In this document: piece after piece, positions 23,787 through 32,575 of the stretch
How the letters are laid out: every line of letters begins with the position of its first letter
Numbering within the stretch: the stretch's first letter is position 1
Assembly: GCA_012184525.1 (NCBI GenBank)
Contig: WOFQ01000021.1
Location: 434,001 to 498,000, forward strand
Length of the DNA: 64,000 nt
Direction of reading: 5' to 3'
From: Xenoacremonium recifei
Taxonomy: Eukaryota; Ascomycota; Sordariomycetes; Hypocreales; Nectriaceae
Position numbers and translations under genes: made by a program
The notes under the pieces: model-generated
Told to the model about the DNA's origin: nothing
Seen by the model: the letters and a program-made list of their open reading frames with translations, nothing else
The model's database searches: none

Positions 23787-24193
23787 TCTCGTCTATACAT
23801 ATAAGAATCTTCTTTAAGTAAAGAGATTAGGGTTAGTTTTTAGATGAGGGACAGGATTTAGATTATGGATAGGATCAAAGATGGAGATTAGGGATTAGGA
23901 ATAATTATGGATTAGTGATGATTAGGCATTAGAGATAATTAAAGATGGAGATTAGGGATTAGGAATAATTAAGGATTGGGGATGAGGTTTAGGGACTGAG
24001 GATGAGGATTAGGTTATGGATGGGACTTGAGGTTGGGATTAGGGATTGAGGACTAGCATAAAGGATCGAGGACGAAGGTGATGGATTGGGAATGCGTGTT
24101 AGGCATTACATCTCTTGAAACTGTAGATATTCTCTTTTTCCATTGAGCACACAATTCTATATTGTCAAGTTATTTATAACCAGTAAGGAAAGG
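23787..24193 (+). repeat. Left copy of diverged LTR-like direct repeat with telomere-like TTAGGG runs
   Basis: Starts near TCTTCTTTAAGTAAAGAGATT, continues with many degenerate GGATTAGGGATTAGG units (including TTAGGGTTAG at about 23828), and ends with TGTAGATATTCTC...TTGAGCACACA...CCAGTAAGG. The right copy at 27112-27478 has the same order of blocks. Inside this copy a unit beginning AAAGATGGAGATTAGGG occurs at 23877 and again at 23941, a 64-bp tandem duplication. The TGTAGAT...TTTC-ATTGAGC block resembles the outer edge of fungal LTRs. LTR identity is inference; the pairing is visible. Confidence 0.6.
23877..24004 (+). repeat. 64-bp tandem duplication within the TTAGGG-like block
   Basis: AAAGATGGAGATTAGGGATT AGGAATAATTA occurs from 23877 and again from 23941 (spacing 64 bp); the sequence after the shared 31 bases then diverges. 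Confidence 0.65.
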
Positions 24194-24862
24194 CTCCTCA
24201 TCCGGGTGAAGCATCTGATGGAGCAGGTCGTGCAGGGCTGAGTGTTCTTCGGAGGTAAGGGGCGCGGCATTGATTTGGGTCGTGTAGTCGAGCGCATTCC
24301 TGATCATGATGTCGGATATTTCTTTGCATGCATATGGTCGGAAAAGCGGGCGTCTCTGATGAGGCAGAGACTCCTGACGACCCTGTGGGACATCGTGCTC
24401 TTGCCAACCTGAAGCGAGTACTGGAACAGATGCATCTGCCATCGACTTTTTGGGACCTGATCTACCACCGTTGGAGGTGCCGAAGCTGGAACCATGTCGC
24501 CGACCGAGGATGAGATCCTCGAGGAAGGCCTTCGACTGAAGGAGGAGGCCGACAGGGCCCTGCCTGCCTATCTCAGCTACCGCCGTCATTATTCCCAAGA
24601 ACCCAAGGATGAAACACCTGATGTTGAGGACCAAGGACCCGGACGACAGCTGCTGGAGGAGGCAAGGCTGGCAGCTGGATCCAGGGACACCCGATCTCCC
24701 TCAGTTCAAGTTGTTGATGCATTCCCTGAAGGCAGAGACCCTCGTAGGGGATGACTTGAAATCGCTTGTTCCCAAGCGCCGGGTACCCCTCTACCGCCAG
24801 TCGGAATAACGCATACAGGCCTTTATTGCGGAAGTGACTTGACACTGACTCCCTGGCGTTGG
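24194..24862. mobile_element. Unassigned retroelement debris left of the GLT1 fragment
   Basis: Open frames exist on both strands. On the plus strand there is a charged helical stretch starting MSPTEDEILEEGLRLKEEAD and another with LPQFKLLMHSLKAETLVGDD. On the minus strand there is YACKEISDIMIRNALDYTTQ and EEHSALHDLLHQMLHPDEEP, ending near 24170. None can be assigned to a family by eye. Position between the repeat and gag/RT debris suggests that it belongs to the same degraded element. Confidence 0.35.
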
Positions 24863-25013
24863 CACCCTCACGGGCGCGCATCCAGTTCTTGTTACCTCGA
24901 AGGGTGTTGATTTCACCGTTGTGGGCGGCCCATCGGAGAGGCTGGGCTCGGTCCCACGAGGGGAAGGTGTTGGTAGAGAAACGCGAGTGCACGAGGGCAA
25001 AGTGAGCCTCGTA
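24863..25013 (-). pseudogene. Inverted 151-bp fragment of GLT1 inside retroelement debris
   Basis: The reverse complement of 24863-25013 matches GLT1 bases 17942-18092 at 150 of 151 positions. The one difference is a synonymous CGC to CGA. It covers glutamate synthase residues 266-315 of the amidotransferase domain, including HSRFSTNTFPSWDRAQPLRW and AHNGEINTLRGNKNW. Flanks on both sides are unrelated to GLT1. No intron lies in this part of GLT1, so the copy cannot show whether it came from RNA or DNA. The copy is antisense to GLT1. Confidence 0.95.
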
Positions 25014-26178
25014 AGTCCCTCGGCCCTGAAAATGAACTCAACGGCCGTCTTAGTATGTCGGTTCTTGGCGTTGTCGAATAAGTTTCCCCAAACGGCCGTG
25101 TCAAAACGGTCGACGGTAAGATCAGGGGCTTCGAGGGTTTGCGCCTCGATGTCGTCGCGATGGAGGCGTTCCGGGACAGTATTGCTTGACATCTTATCGT
25201 TCGTCGGTTCAGCGAGGAATCCCCTACTCTCGTACCCTGATGGTGGTTGTCTCCCCGGTACTGGTTGTTTTAACCGTATCTGGCCGGTTGCGTGTAGGAA
25301 TTGAACTGTCCTTGAACCTGTGCCTGTCCCTGGTTTTGTTAGGACCGAAATATAGGCTGGCGCTGCGGCAAGGTCGTTGGGCGGTACCCGGTGCGGGGCT
25401 TGTTTTCTGCTGCAATCTTCCTTAATGCCGACTCTTTGGTGCGGATGTTGGATAGGAACTGGTCGATTGAAGTCGCGGCAGATGGTTTGTCGACGAGTCC
25501 CTGCGTGATACCGTCAAATGCCTGGTATGCTGCCTGGAGCTGTCCTTGCGTGTTGAGACCGCAGGTGCGAGCGTCTCTGATTACTGTTTGAACGAATGTG
25601 TATATGTCTTTCCCCTGGTCTATGTCGTTCAGCCCGAATCGTGCCTTCTTCATCCGTTGCAAGGCATCGCCGTAGTGTGCTCGGAAACGTTCCAGTATAA
25701 CATAAGCGCCGGAACACTTATATCCCATAATTGGTACGTCGAATGTGTACTGACCTCGTGCGGTCGATATCGTGAAAGCCCATTTTGCGCTTGGGTGTAG
25801 ACGCCATTGGTAGTAGAACGATATGGCGTCCATCACTGTGACGTGTGTTGCTCCAGCGATGCGGTTCATTATGTCGTCTATCCTCGGCATTGGGTACGCG
25901 TCCATCAGGGACATTTTGTTCAAGGGCCTGATATCAACAACCATCCGTCCCTTTCGTTTTTCTGCTTCGCCTTGCCAAACCATGAAGACGGGAAAAGAGA
26001 AGGGAACCTGAGTTTTCGTCTTGTGTAGTTTTGATCTTGACAAATCAGATCGGCCGCTGATAGAGTTGCCACCCAAACCTGGGCCTGGGAAACAAGATTT
26101 GGCCACCCAAAGGTACTGATTCGAACCTCCCATATATGAACTGGGAGGGGCCACAGGAACCAGACCCTGAAGCACCAT
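25014..26178 (-). mobile_element. Degenerate LTR-retrotransposon remnant: reverse transcriptase then gag-like region
   Basis: Minus strand. The N-terminal part (about 26010-25690) is a Ty3/gypsy-type reverse transcriptase start: FSFPVFMVWQGEAEKRKGR, MVVDIRPLNKMSLMDAYPMP, VTVMDAISFYYQWRLHPSAK, and FDVPIMGYKCSGAYV. It stops before the YxDD box and is fused to a gag-like helical region (RFRAHYGDALQRMKKARFGL, NTQGQLQAAYQAFDGITQGL). A Gln-rich stretch then crosses two stops (25341-25339 and 25272-25270), both TAA where CAA would restore Gln, the change expected from repeat-induced point mutation. Gag downstream of RT reverses the usual order, so the locus is rearranged. A frame change follows before the GLT1 fragment. 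Confidence 0.8.
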
Positions 26179-26569
26179 GGTTCCTCAACAAACTACCAGT
26201 AACAGAAGAAAAGAGGACGGCGCCGGATGAAGATACGAACTAGCCCACCAAGAAGACGAAACTCCGGCACATGACAGAACAAGAGTCTACAGAACCAACA
26301 GCGCCAGAAACACTAGGCCAGGAAAAGAACAGTCGGCCACCCGGACGTAGGCCTGTTGAATAAGAGTAAGCTACCTAGAGGTAGGCCGAAGAAACCGCTC
26401 GTCATAATAACAGAAGACCACTGAAAAAATACCCGTCAGTCACCCTTAGATATTATCAGAAGAGGGAACGCTAAATACCAGGAGAGAAGCCTCCGCGGGA
26501 CGCGGGACAGTTAATATATGAAGCTCAAGTGAGCTTCATAAGGGAATATCGGTCACCCGAAGGTAGACC
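26068..26569 (+). repeat. Dispersed short repeat GCCACCCAAA-GGTAGGCC (four copies)
   Basis: Related 17-19 bp words occur at 26068-26085, 26101-26118, 26335-26353 and 26551-26569, all on the plus strand, with a core of G(G/C)CCACCC followed by an AGGTAG-ACC-like end. They lie between the RT remnant and the AT-rich repeats. A short plus-strand frame here also contains LPRGRPKKPLVIITEDH, a weak hint of another polyprotein remnant. Confidence 0.4.
26517..26540. repeat. Perfect inverted repeat, 10-bp arms and 4-bp loop
   Basis: TATGAAGCTC at 26517-26526, loop AAGT, then GAGCTTCATA at 26531-26540. It could form a hairpin on either strand. It sits in retroelement debris, and no T-run follows. Confidence 0.7.
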
Positions 26570-26810
26570 TAGGAAAGTAAATCTTGGTTGATTAATCCGA
26601 AATAAGGTCTGACTGGCGAGGGCGCGACGTTGAGGCGTCACGAAGCTTGGTGTTGTTATAAGAGAAAGAAAAGAAAAGACAGAGGTAGAAAAGAAAAGAC
26701 AAGGGTGGTTAATAAACCGAGAAAGAGCTGTATATTCTTGGTAACTCTGGTTTCCTTTAAATTTGGCTGCTAAAAAGATGGTTTTTTGTGTTTGCATGAA
26801 ACTTCTCCTA

Positions 26811-26933
26811 TTAGATGGCTTTATTTAGTGAATCACACTATTGGATGTTTTGGTTATTGTGAATAACACTGTTGGATAGCTTTGGTTGTTGTGAATCACA
26901 CTGTTAGATGGCTTTGGTTATCGTGAATCACAG
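26811..26933 (+). repeat. Minisatellite of about 31 bp, four units
   Basis: Units start at 26811, 26841, 26872 and 26904 and are 30-32 bp long. The consensus is TTGGATGGCTTTGGTTATTG followed by TGAATCACACTG. Units differ at several positions, so the array is not very recent. Confidence 0.85.
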
Positions 26934-27069
26934 GCTCCCTGGCAGCACTATCCTGCTCGAGGTATTGGTTATTGTTCACTTCTTTATAATTCTCAGGAGT
27001 TATGTCTTGTACTTTCAAATAAGGCATTTCATTTAGGGTCGTTTGTCTGTTTAATCTATCCGTCAACTC

Positions 27070-27568
27070 TAAGAGTCTCGCCAGCCCTAATAATTATAGC
27101 AGCGACGAACGTCATGTCTTCATATGTAAGACTCTTCTTTAAGTGGAGAGATTAGGGGTAGAGATGAGGAATAGGATCTAGATAGATAGATATTAGGGAT
27201 TAGGGATAAAAATTAGGGATTAGGTATAAGGATCAGGTAAGGGATAGGGTCCGGATTATAGATAGAACTAGGTAAGGTTGATATTAGGGATTGAGTATGA
27301 AAATAATAGATTGGAAATATGGAATAGGGATTGGGGATAAAAGTTGGGGGGAAATAGTACTGTCCCGGGCATATCTATATCTATTAAAAAGTGTAGATTC
27401 TCTTGTTTCATCGAGCGCATATTTCTATACTGTTAAGTGGGAAGGGATTTTTAGACATTGCCAGTAGGGACACGGAATGGGGAACTAGCTGCACAACTAA
27501 GTACGTAAATCCTTTCGACCCTGTGAGTCTCACCAGCCCTAGAAAATGTAGCAGCGACGAATGTCACT
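27070..27568 (+). repeat. Short direct repeat flanking the right LTR-like copy
   Basis: A block with GTCTC(G/A)CCAGCCCTA, then about 8 bases, then GCAGCGACGAA(C/T)GTCA occurs at about 27075-27116 and again at about 27525-27567, on each side of the right LTR-like copy. No full copy was seen at the left LTR-like copy. Confidence 0.6.
27112..27478 (+). repeat. Right copy of diverged LTR-like direct repeat
   Basis: Starts CATATGTAAGACTCTTCTTT AAGTGGAGAGATTAGGGG and passes through degenerate ATTAGGGATTAGGGATA units. It ends with TGTAGATTCTCTTGTTTCAT, CGAGCGCATATTTCTATACT and CCAGTAGGGACACGG. These blocks appear in the same order and orientation in 23787-24193, with many substitutions and small indels. 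Confidence 0.6.
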
Positions 27569-28525
27569 TGAGATGTCTTCGCTGCGGGGAGCGAATCATA
27601 GGCTCGGCCTCCCTGCGGCGGGTCAGGGTCTCACGACAATTACCAGCGAACCGGCCATGTTTCTCTCTGGTCGAGATCTAGACTCGGCGAGTTTGAAGAG
27701 ACTGTCAATTCCAGGAAAAGTGCTTACGTACTGTTCAACAGTCAAAGCATATCATAGAGGTACGTACGGAGTACAGATGCAGACAAAAGATGGAGATGAA
27801 CACTTCACGTGCTCGCAGCATGAACCATCAGAAGCGGTTGCAATCGAGGCACGTGCTCAACTCAGCTCTGCAAGAAGAAAAAGCTGCGTCATTTGGCGTC
27901 GAAATCGTTGGCCGCAGCATTAGAGCCGGGCTTATCATGAGCACACGTGCGTCGCCGGCGCCTGCCATTGGCCAATTGGGCGCAGCGTGTCTGAGATGCA
28001 GCAGTTTGAGTTCCCGCAGCGGAGAGACCCCCCTGTAAGAATGCGTTGCTAGGCGTTCGACAGCGGGGGGCTCTAGCGGTGTTTCCAGGGGCCCGACCGC
28101 TGCTAGCACGCTGTGGTTCTTGCGGGAGCTCGCCAGCTTGGGACCTGATCCATCTCCGGCTCCAGCTCCAACTCAGTTCAAGCTTTTGCACCTTTTGGCT
28201 TTCCTGACCACCGAACCGATTTTCCCGCCTGCTGGGTTCGGGCCTTCTTTAAACCTTTCACCATCCATTCGCTTTCTATCTCACCAGGTCTCGCTATCCA
28301 ATCGGTGATTCTGCTTATCATGCTGTTGCTGGCCTGACATCCAGGTCTATCTTTCCTCGTCATCGGCTGCGACTCCATCGCGTCCATTCCCACCTCACCT
28401 CACTCACCACCACCAGCCATTGCCTGGGGAGGCTCCGATCGATAGTTGCCGAACAGCCTTCGGGACTGGCATGATAGGGCAGGTATCTATATAGTAGACG
28501 ATACATCAACCACCGGCTGCCCAAG
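27479..28525. other. Upstream region of VTC4
   Basis: Edge of the repeat area followed by the VTC4 promoter and leader. Contains three CACGTG sites (listed separately). The open frame 27561-27923 has no recognisable domain. Confidence 0.6.
27806..27949. promoter_or_regulatory. Cluster of three CACGTG (Pho4/NUC-1-type) sites upstream of VTC4
   Basis: CACGTG at 27806-27811, 27850-27855 and 27944-27949, that is 715, 671 and 577 bp before the VTC4 ATG. CACGTG is the core bound by yeast Pho4 and Neurospora NUC-1, and VTC genes are Pho4 targets in yeast. One site is expected about every 4 kb by chance, so three in 144 bp is notable. Function is inferred. Confidence 0.65.
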
Positions 28526-30980
28526 ATGCGTTTCGGCCAGACGCTGCGCGAGTCCATCTACGCGCCCTGGAAGGACAAGTACATCGACTACGCCAAGCTC
28601 AAGACGCTGTTGCGCGAGGGCCGCCCAGATGACGATTCCCAGGCCTGGACCGAGGACGACGAGAAGCGCTTCTGCGAGGAGATCTTCAACGTCCAGCTCG
28701 ACAAGGTCGCCCAGTTCCAGGAGGAGCGCTTCCACGCCCTCAAGGACCGTGTCGATTCCGCCTTCGAGAAGCTCAAGGATCTAGCTCCTGTCGAGCCGCA
28801 GACCGAGGACAGCGCCGAGGCTGGCAATGAAGATGCAGGGCCTTCTGCTGCCTCGGCCGTGACGGCTGCCAAGGGCGAGATCTCAGCGTCGCGGCTGCGA
28901 GCCCTCGAGGCGGAGCTCGACGACATTCTCAACGAGGTGCGCGAGCTCAAGAAGTACAGCAGCATCAACTACACGGGTTTTCTCAAGATCGTCAAGAAGC
29001 ACGACCGCAAGCGCGGCGACCGCTACAAGATCCGGCCCATGGTGCGTCTGAGCCTCGCCCAGCGGCCCTTCAATTCGGAGCAGGGCTACTCCCCGCTGCT
29101 GAACAAGCTGTCCATCATGTACTTTGCCATCCGCCAGCAGCTCGAGGACGGCAATGAGCAGGCCCCGCCACCAGATCTGGATACGCAGGGGGAGCTGCTC
29201 AATGGTGAACGATATACCGCCCATAAGTGTAAGCTAATATACTTTCATTTTGTCTGATCTTCTTGGCTGACTCTTACAGTCTGGGTGCATCCCGACAACC
29301 TGCTCGAGGTCAAGACGGTCATCCTGCGACATCTCCCAGCCCTCGTCTACAGCGAGCAGGCCGCCAAGGAGCTCGACGGCAACGACTCGCCCGCCATCAC
29401 CTCGCTCTACTTCGACAACTCCAAGTTCGAGCTCTATTCCGAGAAGGTGGACCGCAAGTCAGAGGCCTCATCCCTCCGCCTGCGGTGGTACGGGCAGCTC
29501 AGCTCCCGTCCAGAAATCTATGTTGAGCAGAAGACGGTCGGCGCTAATGGCGACAGCCAGGAGCTCAGATTCCCTATCAAGGACAAGTACGTCCAGTCGT
29601 TCGTCGACGGCGACTACAAGATGGACAAGGCCGTCCAGAAGATGAAGCGCCAGAGCTACAGCCCCGAGCAGCGAGAGGAGTTCAAGAAGACGGTGGCCTC
29701 GATCCAGGACTTCCTCAACTCCAAGAAGCTGACCCCCCTGTTGCGGGCCAACTACATCCGCACCGCTTTCCAGAAGCCCGGCGACGATCGCCTCCGCATC
29801 GCCATCGACACCGACCTTGCCTTCATCCGCGAGGACACTATCGACAGCGAACGCCCGTGCCGTGATCCCAACGAGTGGCACCGCCTGGACATCGACGACA
29901 GCAACATGTCATATCCTTTCAAGAACATCAACCAGAGCGAGGTCAATAGGTTTCCGTATGCGCTGCTGGAGATCAAACTCAAGGAGGACGGTGTCCGGAA
30001 GCGACCCTCGTGGGTCGAGGATCTGATGGGTTCTCACCTCGTTCACCCATGCCCTCGCTTCTCCAAGTTCGTACACGGTGTGGCCTCCCTCTTCGAGGAC
30101 CACGTGAACAACCTGCCCTTCTGGCTCAGCGATCTGGAGACGGATATTCGCAAGGACCCCCAGAAGGCCTTTGAGGAGGAGGAGCAGCGTCGGGCGCAGC
30201 GAGCCGAGGATGTTATGGCGGTGGGCAGCTTGATAGGGAATAGGGGCAGCTCGTACAAGCCTGGCCAGAGCTCGCCCGTTGGCAAGTCGTACCTTGCCGA
30301 GCGCATGGCGGCTGAGTCAAACAGCCGACTGTCGCAGACGCTCGCTAGCGGTGCGCTGCTTAACGGCGGCGAGGAGGAGGGTGAGTCGAGCAGCGCTCGC
30401 GACGGCGAGGCACGAGCCGGCTACGGGACGCTCTCGTCGATGATTCCCGGCTTCTCGCTGTCCAAGTACTCGCGGGCCAAGCGGGCCTCGCTAGCACAAC
30501 TGCCAGCGGGCGTGGTCAAACCGACGGAATGGATCAAGAACGCCGGCGAGCTCAAGGTCGAGCCCAAGGTGTGGCTTGCCAACGAGCGAACGTTCCTCAA
30601 GTGGCAGCACATCTGCATCCTGCAGGGCGGCCTGGCCGTCGGTTTGTATACGGCGGCGGGCGAAGACTTTGTGGCGTCGGTCATGGGTATTATATATATC
30701 CTGATTGCCGTGTTCGCTGGTGTCTGGGGATACTGGATGCTGCGGGTGCGGCGGCAGATGATCCTGGAGAGGAGCGGCAAGGACTTCGACAATATGATTG
30801 GGCCGATGATTATCAGCTTCTCGTTGATGATGGCGCTGATACTGAATTTCTTCTTCCAGGTATGTTGACCTATCCAAGATGATGAGAATAAGAGTAAGCT
30901 AACTTGTGAGATAGTATCGCGCGGCATTCGGTAGGATGAATACGGGGCATGAGACATTGTTGGAAGAACTGGAACTCTAA
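28526..30980 (+). CDS. VTC4: Vacuolar transporter chaperone 4, polyphosphate polymerase
   Basis: Exons 28526-29228, 29280-30859 and 30915-30980; the product is 782 aa. Residues 1 to about 190 are an SPX domain (MRFGQTLRESIYAPWKDKYI, then NYTGFLKIVKKHDRK), which senses inositol pyrophosphates. The catalytic tunnel follows: KFWVHPDN, SLRLRWYGQ (R301 and R303), LLEIKLKE (E465) and RFSKFVHGVASLF (K497), all matching positions known to be catalytic in yeast Vtc4. A Ser/Gly-rich linker precedes three C-terminal membrane helices (about 660-760). The last exon encodes YRAAFGRMNTGHETLLEELE. The VTC complex makes polyphosphate from ATP and moves it into the vacuole. The enzyme looks fully active. Three upstream CACGTG sites suggest phosphate-starvation control. 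Confidence 0.96.
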
Positions 30981-31424
30981 GAGTATTGGATTGAAGGGAT
31001 CAAGAGTTGGAAATGGGATCAAGTTGGATGCAAACTGTATAGTAAGGGGGGTTTGGGGGACTCTGCGAGACAGCAGTGGCGTTGGAGGAGGAGCATATCT
31101 GAGTTTTGAGTATGGAACGAGAGGATGCATGCGAAGACAGAATTTAACGTATATGTCCTGGTCTCAAGAATTGCATAACGGATTCCAAGTCGGAGCGTTT
31201 CATGACACTTGTGCAATGAAAGTCAAGCCAAGCCATGTTGGAAACATGTAGAGTGGCGGTACCTTGAGTGACGCCAATGTTCTGTGGGGCTGATGTACTG
31301 CCTACTAAGGCACTCAAGTACACGCACCACACTTACAATAGAAGCCGCGAGAAACCTCACCTCTACATCTCAACTCTGCCACTTTTCACACAGAAAACCA
31401 TTCAATTCCCATCTCATTTTCGCA
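30981..31424. other. Intergenic region VTC4 to PITH-domain gene
   Basis: VTC4 3' region and the next promoter. No coding signal seen. Confidence 0.55.
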
Positions 31425-32228
31425 ATGTCTCATCACTGCCATGACGAGCATCACGATCACGGCGGCCATGACCACGCCGAGCACGACCACTCTGACGACA
31501 TCACGCCGGCCATCCAGTTCTCGCTGTACAACCAGATCAACTTCGACCATATCGTCACGCTCAACGAGGCGCAGCGCGATGCGGGCAAGGCTATCGTTAA
31601 GAAGCCGTGGACGGAGCGGTTGAGCGTCGAGCCGGAGTTGGCGAGCGATGTGGATGAGCAGCTGCTCATGACAGTTCCGTGAGTGTCCTTCAAGAGGTGA
31701 TATGCATCGACTTTACCCATGAGATACCTTCTCCGTTTATGATGTATTATGTATTCCCTTGGCACACAATACTATACCTGCCTGAGATTGGACTCTGACT
31801 AATTCAAATGTGATTTTAGCTTCACAGCGCAAATCAAGCTGCACTCCATTCTCATCCGCACCTCCCCCGCGCTCAGCGCTCCCAAGACGCTCCGCCTCTT
31901 CATCAACCGCCCAGACCTAGACTTCACCACCGCCGAGGAATCTGACCCAGTCCAGGAACTGGAGTTATCGCAGACGTCAGAGATGCAGGAGTTGCCGGTG
32001 CGAAGAGCTCTATTCGGCAGGGTGCAGCAACTGACGCTATTCTTTGTGGACAACTTCAGTGACGGCGAAGAGGATGTGACGCAGCTGAGCTATCTGGGGT
32101 TCAAGGGCGAGTGGACACAGTTGGGACGGGCGCCGACGAATATTTTGTATGAGGCGGCGCCGCAGCCGGGGGATCATAAGGTGAAGGGAACGGGGGTGAA
32201 TCAGATGGGCAGTGGTGTTGGGCAGTGA
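31425..32228 (+). CDS. PITH-domain protein (PITHD1/TXNL1 C-terminal type)
   Basis: Exons 31425-31678 and 31820-32228; the intron is 141 nt with a GTGAGT donor and TTTTAG acceptor. The product is 220 aa. The N-terminus is His/Asp-rich (HHCHDEHHDHGGHDHAEHDH), possibly metal-binding. The PITH fold follows: LYNQINFDHIVTLNE, PWTERLSVEPELASDVDEQL, FTAQIKLHSILIRT, LRLFINRPDLDF, and LTLFFVDNFSDGEEDVTQLS YLGFKGEW. The domain is known from thioredoxin-like protein 1, where it binds the proteasome; stand-alone PITH proteins are of poorly known function. There is no thioredoxin domain here. Confidence 0.88.
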
Positions 32229-32575
32229 GGAGGGCGATGAGAGTTGTTCGAGAGGTTCATGCAAAGGGCATATAGAAAGATGAAAATCTTCATGAAGAGG
32301 AAACCTATTAACCAGTAGCTATTTTTATCCAAATAAATTTATGCGACAAGTCAAAATAAATAAACAATGTAATCCTACAGCAACTGCATACTCATCATGA
32401 GCTCAGGTCATGGTGTTGAGCAAGCCGCACGGTACGTACCCAGGGCCGAAGATTCTCCGACGCCAATCAACCTCACCTCCCGAAATTTCCATCACCACCA
32501 CGACCATCGTCAGCCATCCCGTCTCCGTCACCTGCACCACCTCCCCCCATTGACCTCCCACAACAACTCCTCACG
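32229..32575. other. Intergenic region PITH gene to MRPL9
   Basis: Short tandem-gene spacer with an AT-rich part (32300-32400) that is probably the 3' end of the PITH transcript, then a CA/CT-rich leader of the next gene. Confidence 0.5.

Noticed and set aside
26117..26128. tRNA B-box-like GATTCGAACC near the RT remnant
   Set aside because: No matching A box, acceptor stem or T-arm pairing around it; could at most be a primer-binding-site relic.
26525..26797. 90-codon minus-strand frame in the repeat area
   Set aside because: AT-rich debris; no similarity to element proteins that I can see.
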